A stretch of 64,000 nt of DNA. Source: Callipepla californica brunnescens (Eukaryota > Chordata > Aves > Galliformes > Odontophoridae). Position numbers and translations under genes: made by a program. The number at the start of each line of letters is the position of its first letter. The first letter of the stretch is position 1. A model generated the notes under the pieces. It did not search any database, was not told the origin of the DNA, and saw only the letters and a program-made list of their open reading frames with translations. The stretch spans positions 260,001-324,000 of the forward strand of contig JALIRH010000141.1 in assembly GCA_023055505.1 (NCBI GenBank), read 5' to 3'. Of this stretch, positions 24,592 to 38,945 are shown piece by piece.

Positions 24592-26331
24592 AGAAGCTAA
24601 CACTTAGCGTTGTACAATACCTAACCGTACCCTAACCCTATCCCTAAACCTAAAAGGAACCCAAACTCTAACCCTAAATCTGTCCCTGAGCCTAACCTTC
24701 AACCTTACCCTAACCTTAACCCTAACCCTGTTCCATTCTCTAAACATATCTGTAAGCATTACCTTCATCCTAACTCGAACTCTACCCTAACCCTATCCCT
24801 TTGACCCCAACACAAAACCCAGATTGAGCCTGACCCTAACCTAGGTAGCATAAAGTGTATGTAGGGTGAATTTGAGTTTTAGGGTCAAAGTTAAATTGTT
24901 AGTTTTAGGGTTAGGGTGAAGGATTGCTTTAGTTCTAGTATTAGGGTGTTTGGGGTTAGGGTTAGGGTAAGGATTTGGGGGTGGATTAGGTTTAGGGTCA
25001 GGTTTGGGGGAGTTTTGGGGTTAGGGTTAGATTTAGGATTAGGGTTAGCAAAAAAGTTGTTTTAGTTTTAGTTTAGGTTAGTGCTAGGATTAGGTTGAGT
25101 GTTCTTGTGAAGTTTAGGTTTAGGGTTAGGTTTAGGTTTAGATTGAGGTTTAGGGTAAGGAGTAGGGTTCATTTGACTTTTAGGGTCAGAGTAGAGTTAA
25201 GTCGTGTTAGGGTTAAGGTTAAGAACAGGATTCAGATTCCAATTAGGTTTTGGGTTCCTACTAGGGATAGGCCTCAAATTAGTGTTAAGGTTAGGGTTAG
25301 GGTTAGGTATAGGGAAAGGGTTAGTGTTAAGGCCAGGGCAAGTGTATGGTTTAGGGTAAAGATTGGATTTAGGGTTAGGTTTAGATGTAGGTTTGGTTTG
25401 ATCGTTAGGGTGTGAGAAGGCACCGGCCTTGGATTTCATTTGGAGATTGGGTAAGGTTTAGGAATAGGAATAACATTGGTGTTTAAAAGATGATTAGTGT
25501 TAGTATTAGGGATAGGGTTACGGTTAGAGTTTAGTTAGGGTTGTTAGTTTTAGAGTGAGGGATAGGGGTATGGTTTGGTCTAGTACTTGGGTTAGGGTTT
25601 GGGATAGTCCTAGCATTAGTGTTAGGGTTAGGGTTCCGTTAGGGTTGTGGTAATCTGATGCTAGGTGTCGGGATTAGGGTTGTGCTTAAATGTGGGTTTG
25701 GTTTGAGGGTCAGAGTTAGGGTTAGGGGAGAGTTAGAATTAGGGTAAGAGTTAGGATTAGGTTTAGGATTAGGATAAAGATTAGGTTAGGATTAGTGTTG
25801 GCTTTAGGGTTGTGTCTGGGAGAAGGGTTAGTGTTAGGGATAGACTTAGGGTAAGAGTAAGTGTTAGGAATAGGCATAGGTTTTGGGAAAGTTTCAGAGT
25901 TTGGACTGGATTTATGATTAGGGTTAGGGACAAAGATTTTTTGAGATTTGTGATTAGATTTAGGGAGAAAAGTAGGCTGACTTGTGGTGTTAGCAGTAGG
26001 TTTAGGTTTAGGTTTAGGATTCCATTTGTATTTATTGATCGAGGTTGGGTTAGTTGGAGTGTAAAGGTCAGAGTAGGGTTAGGCCTTGGGATAGGGTTAA
26101 GGTTTGGAATAGGATTAGGATTCAAATGATGTTACGGGTTGGTGTTAGGGTTAGGGAAAGGTTAGGATCAGGGTTGAGGTCAGGGTTAGGTATAGGAAAA
26201 GGGTTAGTGTTAGGGCTAGGGCAATTGGAAGGGTTAGGCTTAGGCTTAGATATTAGGGTTAGGTTTAGGCGGAGGTTTGGTTGGAGTGTCAGGGTGAGAG
26301 AAGGGGTAGGCCTGGAGTTTGGTTTTGGGTT

Positions 26332-26521
26332 ACATCATACAAATCATCACATACATTAGCTGGGGTGGGAGGCGCAAGGAACAGCCAGCAAAGTGCTGAG
26401 TTCATTCCAATCAGAGGACCTGAAGATCGGGTAGCTACTATCAAACCGTTTGTGTTGCCAATTCCGATGATATTTATGGGGCCCTGATGTTATGGTTCAG
26501 TGGGGAGTCACTATCAAGTCC
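26332..26521 (+). pseudogene. Class II ERV protease fragment A5
   Basis: 190 bp, CACATAC variant plus a private GGCGCAAGG in place of GGTGCAAGG. The preceding G segment ends GGCCTGGAGTTTGG, also private. Confidence 0.72.
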
Positions 26522-28330
26522 AAACCCAATCCAAACCCCAAACCTACTCCTATTCCTAAACCTTATCTTAACCCTAAACCAAACCCAAACCCAAGGCCCT
26601 CCCCTTCTCTCAGCCTAACACTCAAACTAACCTAAACCCGAAACTAACCCTACATTTATCCTAATCTTATCCATATTCTAAGGCCTAACCCTACTCTGAC
26701 CAGAAAGCTCATGTTGTCTAAAATCTACCCCTTACCTAAAACCTAAATCGACAAAAAAACCTAACCCGAAACCTCAACCTAACTCTTCTCCTAACTAGAA
26801 CACCAGCACTTCACCTTACCCTAACTGGAAACCTAGGACTAAATCCTTACCTTGTCCAGAACCCTATTCCTAACCCAAACCAGAATTCTAACCTCTACCC
26901 TAACCAAAACCCTTCCCCTAAACCTAAACCTAATGCTACCCTCAACCAAACCCTAGCCCTAAATCCTACCCTAAAACCAACACCACGTTTAAGCTCAAAC
27001 CTCAAGCCTCAAAGAAAGCATCAGATTACCGCAGATCTCACCTAACACTAACCCCAATCCAATCCCTACTACTAACCCCAAACCCAATCCAAACACCAAA
27101 ACTATTCCTATTCCTAAACCTAACACTAAGCCAGAACCAAACCCAAGGCCTACCCCTTCTCTCAGCCTGACACTCAAACTAACCTAGACCTGAACGCAAC
27201 GCTAAATCAAATACTAAAACTCACCCTTAGCCAAGGCCCTTTTAGGACCCTTCCCTGGTCCTAAAACTAAAGAGAACCCTACCCCTTCCACTAAACCTTC
27301 ATCTACATCCCTAACCCTTACCCTAAACCTAAATCTACACCAAAACCTAACCCTAACCCTAACATGTCTTCTAACTGTAAAACTAACGCTTCACCTAACC
27401 CGAAGTGAAACCCCAGGACTAAACCTTACCTAACACCTAGCTATATTCCTAACCCTATCCTGAAACCTAACGTTAACCCTAACCCTAAAAACAACTTGGA
27501 ACCAAACCCTAACCCTAACCTAACCCTTATCAGAACCCTAAATCTAATCCTAACCGTTACCTCAATTGAACTCCAATTCTTCCTGAAATCTAAATGGGAC
27601 CTTCAAACCAACCCCAGATTGAAGCCCAACCCTAAACCTAACACAAAGCATTAGATTACCACAGCCATCACCTAACTCTAACCCCAGCCTTAACGCTAAT
27701 ACTATCCCAAACACTATTCCAATTCCTAAACCCAACACAAACCCAAAAACACAAAGCCTACAATTCTCACAGCCTAACACTGAAAGGAAACCTAAATCTT
27801 ACCCTAACTCTAAAACTAATCCCAAGCATGACCACAATTTAAACTCTAAATCTACCTTCAAACTAAAGCTGACCCTAACACCAACCTCAAGTAAAAGCCC
27901 ACCCCTAAGCCTAACACAAAGCATTAGATTACCACAACGCTCACCTAACTTCTAACCCCCACCCTAACACTAATACTAAAGCAATCAGATTCCAAATACT
28001 AACCCAATTCCTATTCTGAAACCCAAAACTATTCCAAAAACAAACCCAAGGCCTAACCTTTCTCTCACCCTAACAATCAAAGAAAACCTATTCCTAAACC
28101 TAATCCTAAATCTAGTCCTAACCCTAACCCTCACCCTTAATCTAACCCCAACCCCCACCCAGAAGCTAACACTTAGCATTGTACAATACCTAAACGTACC
28201 CCTAATCCTTATCACTAAACCTAAAAGGAACCTGAAACATAGTGCTAAATCCGAACCCTAACCCTGAAGACTAACGCTAACAATGAACCAATTCCTATAC
28301 CTTTTCCTTCCTCCAAATTGATTCCTAGCA

Positions 28331-29916
28331 CTAACCCTAACCCTACATTAACCCTATCCTAACCCTAACCCTAACCCTAGCCCTAAACTACATTAACCCT
28401 AACCCTAACCCTAACCCTAACCTAACTCTAACCCTAACCCTAACCCTAAACCTAATGCTAACCCTTACCCTACCCTAACACTAACCCTACCATACCCTAA
28501 CCCTAACCTACCCTAACACTAACCCTAACCCTAACCCTAAACCTAAACCTAAACCTAACCCTAACCCTAACCCTAATTCCTAACCCTTACCTTAACTGTA
28601 TCACAATCCCTATCCTAATTCTTACCCTAACCCTAACCCTTACCAAACCCTAACCCTAACCCTAACCCTAACTCTAACCTTAACCCTAACCCTAACCCTA
28701 ACCTAACCCTAACCCTAATCCTAACCCTAACCCTAACTCTAATTCCTAACCCTTACCTTAACTGTATCACAATCCCTAACCTAACTCTTACCCTAACCTA
28801 ACCCTAACCTAACCCTAACCCTAACCGTAACCCTAACTCTCACCTTAACCCTAACCCTAACCCTAACCTAACCCTAACCCTAACCCTAACCCTAACCCTA
28901 ACCCTAACCCTAACCCTAACCTCAACCCTAACCCTAACTCTAACCTTAACCCTAAACCTAACAATAAATTTAACCCTAACCCTAACACTAACCCTAACCC
29001 TAATTTTACCCTAACCCTAAGCATATCCTAACCCTAACCCTAACCCTAGCCCTAACCCCAACCCTAACCTAACCCTAACCCTAACCCTAACCCTACCCTA
29101 ACCCTAACCCTAACCCTAACCCTACCCTAACCCTAACCCTAACCCTAACCCTAACAATAAATTTAACCTTAACCCTAACCCTAACCCTAACCCTAACCCT
29201 ACCCTAACCCTAACCCTAACCCTAACCCTAACCCTAACCCTAACCCTAACCCTACCCTAACCCTAACCCTAACCCTAACCCTAACCCTTACCCTAACCCT
29301 AGCCTAACCCAAACCCTAACCCTAACCCTACCCTAACCCTACCCTAACCCTAACCCTACCCCTAACCCTACTTTACCCTAACCCTAATCCTAACACTAAC
29401 TCTAACTTTATTCCTTACCCTAACACTAATCCAATCCCGAACCCTAACCCTAATCCTAGCCCTAACTCTAACTTTATTCGTAACCCTACCCCTAATCCAA
29501 ACAATAAGCCTTACCCTAATCAAACCCTATCCCTATTCCTAACCCTTACCCTAACCGTATCACAATCCCTATCCTAACTCTTACCATAACCCAAACCCTA
29601 ACCTAACCCTAACCCTAACCCTAACCCTATCCCTAACCCTTACCCTAACCCTAACCCTACCCTAACCTTAACTCTACCCTAACCGTATCCCTACCCTAAC
29701 CCTAACCCTAATCCTAGCCCTTACTCTAACTTTATTCCTAACCCTACCCCTGATCCAAACACTAACCCTAACCTTAATGTAACCCTAACCCTATTCCTAA
29801 CCCTTACCCTAACTGTATCCCATTCCCTATCCTAACTCTTACCATAACCCTAACCCTGATGCTAATGCTAACCCTAACCCTGAATCTAACCCTTACCCTA
29901 ACCCTATCCCTTACCC
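28331..29916 (-). repeat. Telomeric CCCTAA tract of U5
   Basis: 1586 bp. Has the AAACCTAAACCTAAACC triple (about 28540) and TTTTACCCTAACCC (about 29003) that mark inverted unit, U1, U2 and U11, although it lies among core units. Second GTATCACAATCC module is altered (CCCTAACCTAACTC, about 28770). Confidence 0.93.
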
Positions 29917-31662
29917 AGAAGCTAACACTTAGCGTTGTACAATACCTAACCGTACCCTAACCCTATCCCTAAACCTAAAAGGAACCCAAACTCTAACCCT
30001 AAATCTGTCCCTGAGCCTAACCTTCAACCTTACCCTAACCTTAACCCTAACCCTGTTCCATTCTCTAAACATATCTGTAAGCATTACCTTCATCCTAACT
30101 CGAACTCTACCCTAACCCTATCCCTTTGACCCCAACACAAAACTCAGATTGAGCCTGACCCTAACCTAGATAGCATAAAGTGTATGTAGGGTGAATTTGA
30201 GTTTTAGGGTCAAAGTTAAATTGTTAGTTTTAGGGTTAGGGTGAAGGATTGCTTTAGTTGTAGTATTAGGGTGTTTGGGGTTAGGGTTAGGGTAAGGATT
30301 TGGGGGTGGATTAGGTTTAGGGTCAGGTTTGGGGGAGTTTTGGGGTTAGGGTTAGATTTAGGATTAGGGTTAGCAAAAAAGTTGTTTTAGTTTTAGTTTA
30401 GGTTAGTGCTAGGATTAGGTTGAGTGTTCTTGTGAAGTTTAGGTTTAGGGTTAGGTTTAGGTTTAGATTGAGGTTTAGGGTAAGGAGTAGGGTTCATTTG
30501 ACTTTTAGGGTCAGAGTAGAGTTAAGTCGTGTTAGGGTTAAGGTTAAGAACAGGATTCAGATTCCAATTAGGTTTTGGGTTCCTACTAGGGATAGGCCTC
30601 AAATTAGTGTTAAGGTTAGGGTTAGGGTTAGGTATAGGGAAAGGGTTAGTGTTAAGGCCAGGGCAAGTGTATGGTTTAGGGTAAAGATTGGATTTAGGGT
30701 TAGGTTTAGATGTAGGTTTGGTTTGATCGTTAGGGTGTGAAAAGGCACCGGCCTTGGATTTCATTTGGAGATTGGGTAAGGTTTAGGAATAGGAATAACA
30801 TTGGTGTTTAAAAGATGATTAGTGTTAGTATTAGGGATAGGGTTACGGTTAGAGTTTAGTTAGGGTTGTTAGTTTTAGAGTGAGGGATAGGGGTATGGTT
30901 TGGTCTAGTACTTGGGTTAGGGTTTGGGATAGTCCTAGCATTAGTGTTAGGGTTAGGGTTCCGTTAGGGTTGTGGTAATCTGATGCTAGGTGTCGGGATT
31001 AGGGTTGTGCTTAAATGTGGGTTTGGTTTGAGGGTCAGAGTTAGGGTTAGGGGAGAGTTAGAATTAGGGTAAGAGTTAGGATTAGGTTTAGGATTAGGAT
31101 AAAGATTAGGTTAGGATTAGTGTTGGCTTTAGGGTTGTGTCTGGGAGAAGGGTTAGTGTTAGGGATAGACTTAGGGTAAGAGTAAGTGTTAGGAATAGGC
31201 ATAGGTTTTGGGAAAGTTTCAGAGTTTGGACTGGATTTATGATTAGGGTTAGGGACAAAGATTTTTTGAGATTTGTGATTAGATTTAGGGAGAAAAGTAG
31301 GCTGACTTGTGGTGTTAGCAGTAGGTTTAGGTTTAGGTTTAGGTTTAGGATTCCATTTGTATTTATTGATCGAGGTTGGGTTAGTTGGAGTGTAAAGGTC
31401 AGAGTAGGGTTAGGCCTTGGGATAGGGTTAAGGTTTGGAATAGGATTAGGATTCAAATGATGTTACGGGTTGGTGTTAGGGTTAGGGAAAGGTTAGGATC
31501 AGGGTTGAGGTCAGGGTTAGGTATAGGAAAAGGGTTAGTGTTAGGGCTAGGGCAATTGGAAGGGTTAGGCTTAGGCTTAGATATTAGGGTTAGGTTTAGG
31601 CGGAGGTTTGGTTCGAGTGTCAGGGTGAGAGAAGGGGTAGGCCTGGGGTTTGGTTTTGGGTT

Positions 31663-31852
31663 ACATCATACAAATCATCCCATACATTAGCTGGGGTGGG
31701 AGGTGCAAGGAACAGCCAGCAAAGTGCTGAGTTCATTCCAATCAGAGGACCTGAAGATCGGGTAGCTACTATCAAACCGTTTGTGTTGCCAATTCCGATG
31801 ATATTTATGGGGCCCTGATGTTATGGTTCAGTGGGGAGTCACTATCAAGTCC
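31663..31852 (+). pseudogene. Class II ERV protease fragment A6
   Basis: 190 bp with the CCCATAC variant, otherwise found only in A1-A3. It is separated from them by two CACATAC copies, so the variant distribution is not a simple gradient. Confidence 0.72.
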
Positions 31853-33649
31853 AAACCCAATCCAAACCCCAAACCTACTCCTATTCCTAAACCTTATCTT
31901 AACCCTAAACCAAACCCAAACCCAAGGCCCTCCCCTTCTCTCAGCCTAACACTCAAACTAACCTAAACCCGAAACTAACCCTACATTTATCCTAATCTTA
32001 TCCATATTCTAAGGCCTAACCCTACTCTGACCAGAAAGCTCATGTTGTCTAAAATCTACCCCTTACCTAAAACCTAAATCGACAAAAAAACCTAACCCGA
32101 AACCTCAACCTAACTCTTCTCCTAACTAGAACACCAGCACTTCACCTTACCCTAACTGGAAACCTAGGACTAAATCCTTACCTTGTCCAGAACCCTATTC
32201 CTAACCCAAACCAGAATTCTAACCTCTACCCTAACCAAAACCCTTCCCCTAAACCTAAACCTAATGCTACCCTCAACCAAACCCTAGCCCTAAATCCTAC
32301 CCTAAAACCAACACCACGTTTAAGCTCAAACCTCAAGCCTCAAAGAAAGCATCAGATTACCGCAGATCTCACCTAACACTAACCCCAATCCAATCCCTAC
32401 TACTAACCCCAAACCCAATCCAAACACCAAAACTATTCCTAAACCTAACACTAAGCCAGAACCAAACCCAAGGCCTACCCCTTCTCTCAGCCTGACACTC
32501 AAACTAACCTAGACCTGAACGCAACGCTAAATCAAATACTAAAACTCACCCTTAGCCAAGGCCCTTTTAGGACCCTTCCCTGGTCCTAAAACTAAAGAGA
32601 ACCCTACCCCTTCCACTAAACCTTCATCTACATCCCTAACCCTTACCCTAAACCTAAATCTACACCAAAACCTAACCCTAACCCTAACATGTCTTCTAAC
32701 TGTAAAACTAACGCTTCACCTAACCCGAACTGAAACCCCAGGACTAAACCTTACCTAACACCTAGCTATATTCCTAACCCTATCCTGAAACCTAACGTTA
32801 ACCCTAACCCTAAAAACAACTTGGAACCAAACCCTAACCCTAACCTAACCCTTATCAGAACCCTAAATCTAATCCTAACCGTTACCTCAATTGAACTCCA
32901 ATTCTTCCTGAAATCTAAATGGGACCTTAAAACCAACCCCAGATTGAAGCCCAACCCTAAACCTAACACAAAGCATTAGATTACCACAGCCATCACCTAA
33001 CTCTAACCCCAGCCTTAACGCTAATACTATCCCAAACACTATTCCAATTCCTAAACCCAACACAAACCCAAAAACACAAAGCCTACAATTCTCACAGCCT
33101 AACACTGAAAGGAAACCTAAATCTTACCCTAACTCTAAAACTAATCCAAAGCATGACCACAATTTAAACTCTAAATCTACCTTCAAACTAAAGCTGACCC
33201 TAACACCAACCTCAAGCCCAACCCTAAGCCTAACACAAAGCATTAGATTACCACAACGCTCACCTAACTTCTAACCCCCACCCTAACACTAATACTAAAG
33301 CAATCAGATTCCAAATACTAACCCAATTCCTATTCTGAAACCCAAAACTATTCCAAAAACAAACCCAAGGCCTAACCTTTCTCTCACCCTAACAATCAAA
33401 GAAAACCTATTCCTAAACCTAATCCTAAATCTAGTCCTAACCCTAACCCTCACCCTTAATCTAACCCCAACCCCCACCCAGAAGCTAACACTTAGCATTG
33501 TACAATACCTAAACGTACCCCTAATCCTTATCACTAAACCTAAAAGGAACCTGAAACATAGTGCTAAATCCGAACCCTAACCCTGAAGACTAACGCTAAC
33601 AATGAACCAATTCCTATACCTTTTCCTTCCTCCAAATTGATTCCTAGCA

Positions 33650-35206
33650 CTAACCCTAACCCTACATTAACCCTATCCTAACCCTAACCCTAACCCTAGC
33701 CCTAAACTACATTAACCCTAACCCTAACCCTAGCCCTAACCTAACTCTAACCCTAACCCTAACCCTAAACCTAATGCTAACCCTTACCCTACCCTAACCC
33801 TAACCCTACCATACCCTAACCCTAACCTACCCTAACACTAACCCTAACCCTAACCCTAATTCCTAACCCTTACCTTAACTGTATCACAATCCCTATCCTA
33901 ATTCTTACCCTAACCCTAACCCTTACCTAACCCTAACCCTAACTCTAACCTTAACCCTAACCCTAACCCTAACCTAACACTAACCCTAATCCTAACCCTA
34001 ACCCTAACTCTAATTCCTAACCCTTACCTTAACTGTATCACAATCCCTATCCTAATTCTTACCTTAACCCTAACCCTTACCTAACCCTAACCCTAACCCT
34101 AACCCTAACCCTAACCCCAACCCTAACCTAACCCTAACCTAACCCTAACCCTAACCGTAACCCTAACCTAACCCTAACCCTAACCATAACCCTAACCCTA
34201 ACCCTAACCCTAACCCTAACCTCAACCCTAACCCTAACTCTAACCTTAACCCTAAACCTAACAATAAATTTAACCCTAACACTAACACTAACACTAACCC
34301 TAATTTTACCATAACCCTAAGCATACCCTAACCCTAACCCTAACCCTAACCCTAACCCCAACCCTAACCTAACCCTAACCCTAACCCTACCCTAACCCTA
34401 ACCCTAACCCTAACCCTAACCCTAACCCTAACCCTAACCCTAACCCTAACAATAAATTTAACCTTAACCCTAACCCTAACCCTAACCCTACCCTAACCCT
34501 AACCCTAACCCTAACCCTAACCCTAACCCTAACCCTAACCCTAGCCCTACCCTAACCCTAACCCTAACCCTAACCCTTACCCTAACCCTAGCCTAACCCA
34601 AACCCTAACCCTAACCCTACCCTAACCCTAACCCTAACCCTAACCCTACCCCTAACCCTACTTTACCCTAACCCTAATCCTAACACTAACTCTAACTTTA
34701 TTCCTTACCCTAACACTAATCCAATCCCGAACCCTAACCCTAATCCTAGCCCTAACTCTAACTTTATTCGTAACCCTACCCCTAATCCAAACAATAACCC
34801 TTACCCTAATCAAACCCTATCCCTATTCCTAACCCTTACCCTAACCGTATCACAATCCCTATCCTAACTCTTACCATAACCCAAACCCTAACCTAACCCT
34901 AACCCTAACCCTAACCCTATCCCTAACCCTTACCCTAACCCTAACCCTACCCTAACCTTAACTCTACCCTAACCGTATCCCTACCCTAACCCTAACCCTA
35001 ATCCTAGCCCTTACTCTAACTTTATTCCTAACCCTACCCCTGATCCAAACACTAACCCTAACCTTAATGTAACCCTAACCCTATTCCTAACCCTTACCCT
35101 AACTGTATCCCATTCCCTATCCTAACTCTTACCATAACCCTAACCCTGATGCTAATGCTAACCCTAACCCTGAATCTAACCCTTACCCTAACCCTATCCC
35201 TTACCC
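33650..35206 (-). repeat. Telomeric CCCTAA tract of U6
   Basis: 1557 bp, core subtype with TAACCGTAACCC near 34155 and TTTTACCATAACCC near 34306. Confidence 0.95.
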
Positions 35207-36952
35207 AGAAGCTAACACTTAGCGTTGTACAATACCTAACCGTACCCTAACCCTATCCCTAAACCTAAAAGGAACCCAAACTCTAACCCTAAATCTGTCC
35301 CTGAGCCTAACCTTCAACCTTACCCTAACCTTAACCCTAACCCTGTTCCATTCTCTAAACATATCTGTAAGCATTACCTTCATCCTAACTCGAACTCTAC
35401 CCTAACCCTATCCCTTTGACCCCAACACAAAACCCAGATTGAGCCTGACCCTAACCTAGATAGCATAAAGTGTATGTAGGGTGAATTTGAGTTTTAGGGT
35501 CAAAGTTAAATTGTTAGTTTTAGGGTTAGGGTGAAGGATTGCTTTAGTTCTAGTATTAGGGTGTTTGGGGTTAGGGTTAGGGTAAGGATTTGGGGGTGGA
35601 TTAGGTTTAGGGTCAGGTTTGGGGGAGTTTTGGGGTTAGGGTTAGATTTAGGATTAGGGTTAGCAAAAAAGTTGTTTTAGTTTTAGTTTAGGTTAGTGCT
35701 AGGATTAGGTTGAGTGTTCTTGTGAAGTTTAGGTTTAGGGTTAGGTTTAGGTTTAGATTGAGGTTTAGGGTAAGGAGTAGGGTTCATTTGACTTTTAGGG
35801 TCAGAGTAGAGTTAAGTCGTGTTAGGGTTAAGGTTAAGAACAGGATTCAGATTCCAATTAGGTTTTGGGTTCCTACTAGGGATAGGCCTCAAATTAGTGT
35901 TAAGGTTAGGGTTAGGGTTAGGTATAGGGAAAGGGTTAGTGTTAAGGCCAGGGCAAGTGTATGGTTTAGGGTAAAGATTGGATTTAGGGTTAGGTTTAGA
36001 TGTAGGTTTGGTTTGATCGTTAGGGTGTGAGAAGGCACCGGCCTTGGATTTCATTTGGAGATTGGGTAAGGTTTAGGAATAGGAATAACATTGGTGTTTA
36101 AAAGATGATTAGTGTTAGTATTAGGGATAGGGTTACGGTTAGAGTTTAGTTAGGGTTGTTAGTTTTAGAGTGAGGGATAGGGGTATGGTTTGGTCTAGTA
36201 CTTGGGTTAGGGTTTGGGATAGTCATAGCATTAGTGTTAGGGTTAGGGTTCCGTTAGGGTTGTGGTAATCTGATGCTAGGTGTCGGGATTAGGGTTGTGC
36301 TTAAATGTGGGTTTGGTTTGAGGGTCAGAGTTAGGGTTAGGGTAGAGTTAGAATTAGGGTAAGAGTTAGGATTAGGTTTAGGATTAGGATAAAGATTAGG
36401 TTAGGATTAGTGTTGGCTTTAGGGTTGTGTCTGGGAGAAGGGTTAGTGTTAGGGATAGACTTAGGGTAAGAGTAAGTGTTAGGGATAGGCATAGGTTTTG
36501 GGAAAGTTTCAGAGTTTGGACTGGATTTATGATTAGGGTTAGGGACAAAGATTTTTTGAGATTTGTGATTAGATTTAGGGAGAAAAGTAGGCTGACTTGT
36601 GGTGTTAGCAGTAGGTTTAGGTTTAGGTTTAGGTTTAGGATTCCATTTGTATTTATTGATCGAGGTTGGGTTAGTTGGAGTGTAAAGGTCAGAGTAGGGT
36701 TAGGCCTTGGGATAGGGTTAAGGTTTGGAATAGGATTAGGATTCAAATGATGTTACGGGTTGGTGTTAGGGTTAGGGAAAGGTTAGGATCAGGGTTGAGG
36801 TCAGGGTTAGGTATAGGAAAAGGGTTAGTGTTAGGGCTAGGGCAATTGGAAGGGTTAGGCTTAGGCTTAGATATTAGGGTTAGGTTTAGGCGGAGGTTTG
36901 GTTGGAGTGTCAGGGTGAGAGAAGGGGTAGGCCTGGGGTTTGGTTTTGGGTT

Positions 36953-37142
36953 ACATCATACAAATCATCACATACATTAGCTGGGGTGGGAGGTGCAAGG
37001 AACAGCCAGCAAAGTGCTGAGTTCATTCCAATCAGAGGACCTGAAGATCGGGTAGCTACTATCAAACCGTTTGTGTTGCCAATTCCGATGATATTTATGG
37101 GGCCCTGATGTTATGGTTCAGTGGGGAGTCACTATCAAGTCC
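36953..37142 (+). pseudogene. Class II ERV protease fragment A7
   Basis: 190 bp, CACATAC variant. Preceded by GGTTTGGTTGGAGTGTC as in A2 and A5; other copies have GGTTCGAG. Confidence 0.72.
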
Positions 37143-38945
37143 AAACCCAATCCAAACCCCAAACCTACTCCTATTCCTAAACCTTATCTTAACCCTAAAC
37201 CAAACCCAAACCCAAGGCCCTCCCCTTCTCTCAGCCTAACACTCAAACTAACCTAAACCCGAAACTAACCCTACATTTATCCTAATCTTATCCATATTCT
37301 AAGGCCTAACCCTACTCTGACCAGAAAGCTCATGTTGTCTAAAATCTACCCCTTACCTAAAACCTAAATCGACAAAAAAACCTAACCCGAAACCTCAACC
37401 TAACTCTTCTCCTAACTAGAACACCAGCACTTCACCTTACCCTAACTGGAAACCTAGGACTAAATCCTTACCTTGTCCAGAACCCTATTCCTAACCCAAA
37501 CCAGAATTCTAACCTCTACCCTAACCAAAACCCTTCCCCTAAACCTAAACCTAATGCTACCCTCAACCAAACCCTAGCCCTAAATCCTACCCTAAAACCA
37601 ACACCACGTTTAAGCTCAAACCTCAAGCCTCAAAGAAAGCATCAGATTACCGCAGATCTCACCTAACACTAACCCCAATCCAATCCCTACTACTAACCCC
37701 AAACCCAATCCAAACACCAAAACTATTCCTATTCCTAAACCTAACACTAAGCCAGAACCAAACCCAAGGCCTACCCCTTCTCTCAGCCTGACACTCAAAC
37801 TAACCTAGACCTGAACGCAACGCTAAATCAAATACTAAAACTCACCCTTAGCCAAGGCCCTTTTAGGACCCTTCCCTGGTCCTAAAACTAAAGAGAACCC
37901 TACCCCTTCCACTAAACCTTCATCTACATCCCTAACCCTTACCCTAAACCTAAATCTACACCAAAACCTAACCCTAACCCTAACATGTCTTCTAACTGTA
38001 AAACTAACGCTTCACCTAACCCGAACTGAAACCCCAGGACTAAACCTTACCTAACACCTAGCTATATTCCTAACCCTATCCTGAAACCTAACGTTAACCC
38101 TAACCCTAAAAACAACTTGGAACCAAACCCTAACCCTAACCTAACCCTTATCAGAACCCTAAATCTAATCCTAACCGTTACCTCAATTGAACTCCAATTC
38201 TTCCTGAAATCTAAATGGGACCTTCAAACCAACCCCAGATTGAAGCCCAACCCTAAACCTAACACAAAGCATTAGATTACCACAGCCATCACCTAACTCT
38301 AACCCCAGCCTTAACGCTAATACTATCCCAAACACTATTCCAATTCCTAAACCCAACACAAACCCAAAAACACAAAGCCTACAATTCTCACAGCCTAACA
38401 CTGAAAGGAAACCTAAATCTTACCCTAACTCTAAAACTAATCCAAAGCATGACCACAATTTAAACTCTAAATCTACCTTCAAACTAAAGCTGACCCTAAC
38501 ACCAACCTCAAGCCCAACCCTAAGCCTAACACAAAGCATTAGATTACCACAACGCTCACCTAACTTCTAACCCCCACCCTAACACTAATACTAAAGCAAT
38601 CAGATTCCAAATACTAACCCAATTCCTATTCTGAAACCCAAAACTATTCCAAAAACAAACCCAAGGCCTAACCTTTCTCTCACCCTAACAATCAAAGAAA
38701 ACCTATTCCTAAACCTAATCCTAAATCTAGTCCTAACCCTAACCCTCACCCTTAATCTAACCCCAACCCCCACCCAGAAGCTAACACTTAGCATTGTACA
38801 ATACCTAAACGTACCCCTAATCCTTATCACTAAACCTAAAAGGAACCTGAAACATAGTGCTAAATCCGAACCCTAACCCTGAAGACTAACGCTAACAATG
38901 AACCAATTCCTATACCTTTTCCTTCCTCCAAATTGATTCCTAGCA

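Larger units (their letters stand above)
21042..26331 (+). repeat. Higher-order unit U4 (5290 bp)
   Basis: Non-tract 3739 bp, reached by two cancelling changes: the TAAAAG insertion near 22601 (+6) and only three instead of four TTTAGG steps near 25998 (-6). Strand switch at about 24841 (CTAGGTAGC). Confidence 0.95.
26332..31662 (+). repeat. Higher-order unit U5 (5331 bp), edge-type tract inside the core
   Basis: Non-tract 3745 bp: TAAAAG insertion present (about 27892, followed by a private GCCCACCCC) and four TTTAGG steps. Strand switch near 30166 in the CTAGATAGC form typical of core neighbours, while the tract is edge type. This unit looks like a recombinant. Confidence 0.94.
31663..36952 (+). 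repeat. Higher-order unit U6 (5290 bp)
   Basis: Non-tract 3733 bp. The 6-bp shortfall is a private deletion in B near 32430, where CTATTCCTAAACC replaces CTATTCCTATTCCTAAACC. No TAAAAG insertion. Strand switch near 35456 (CTAGATAGC). Confidence 0.95.
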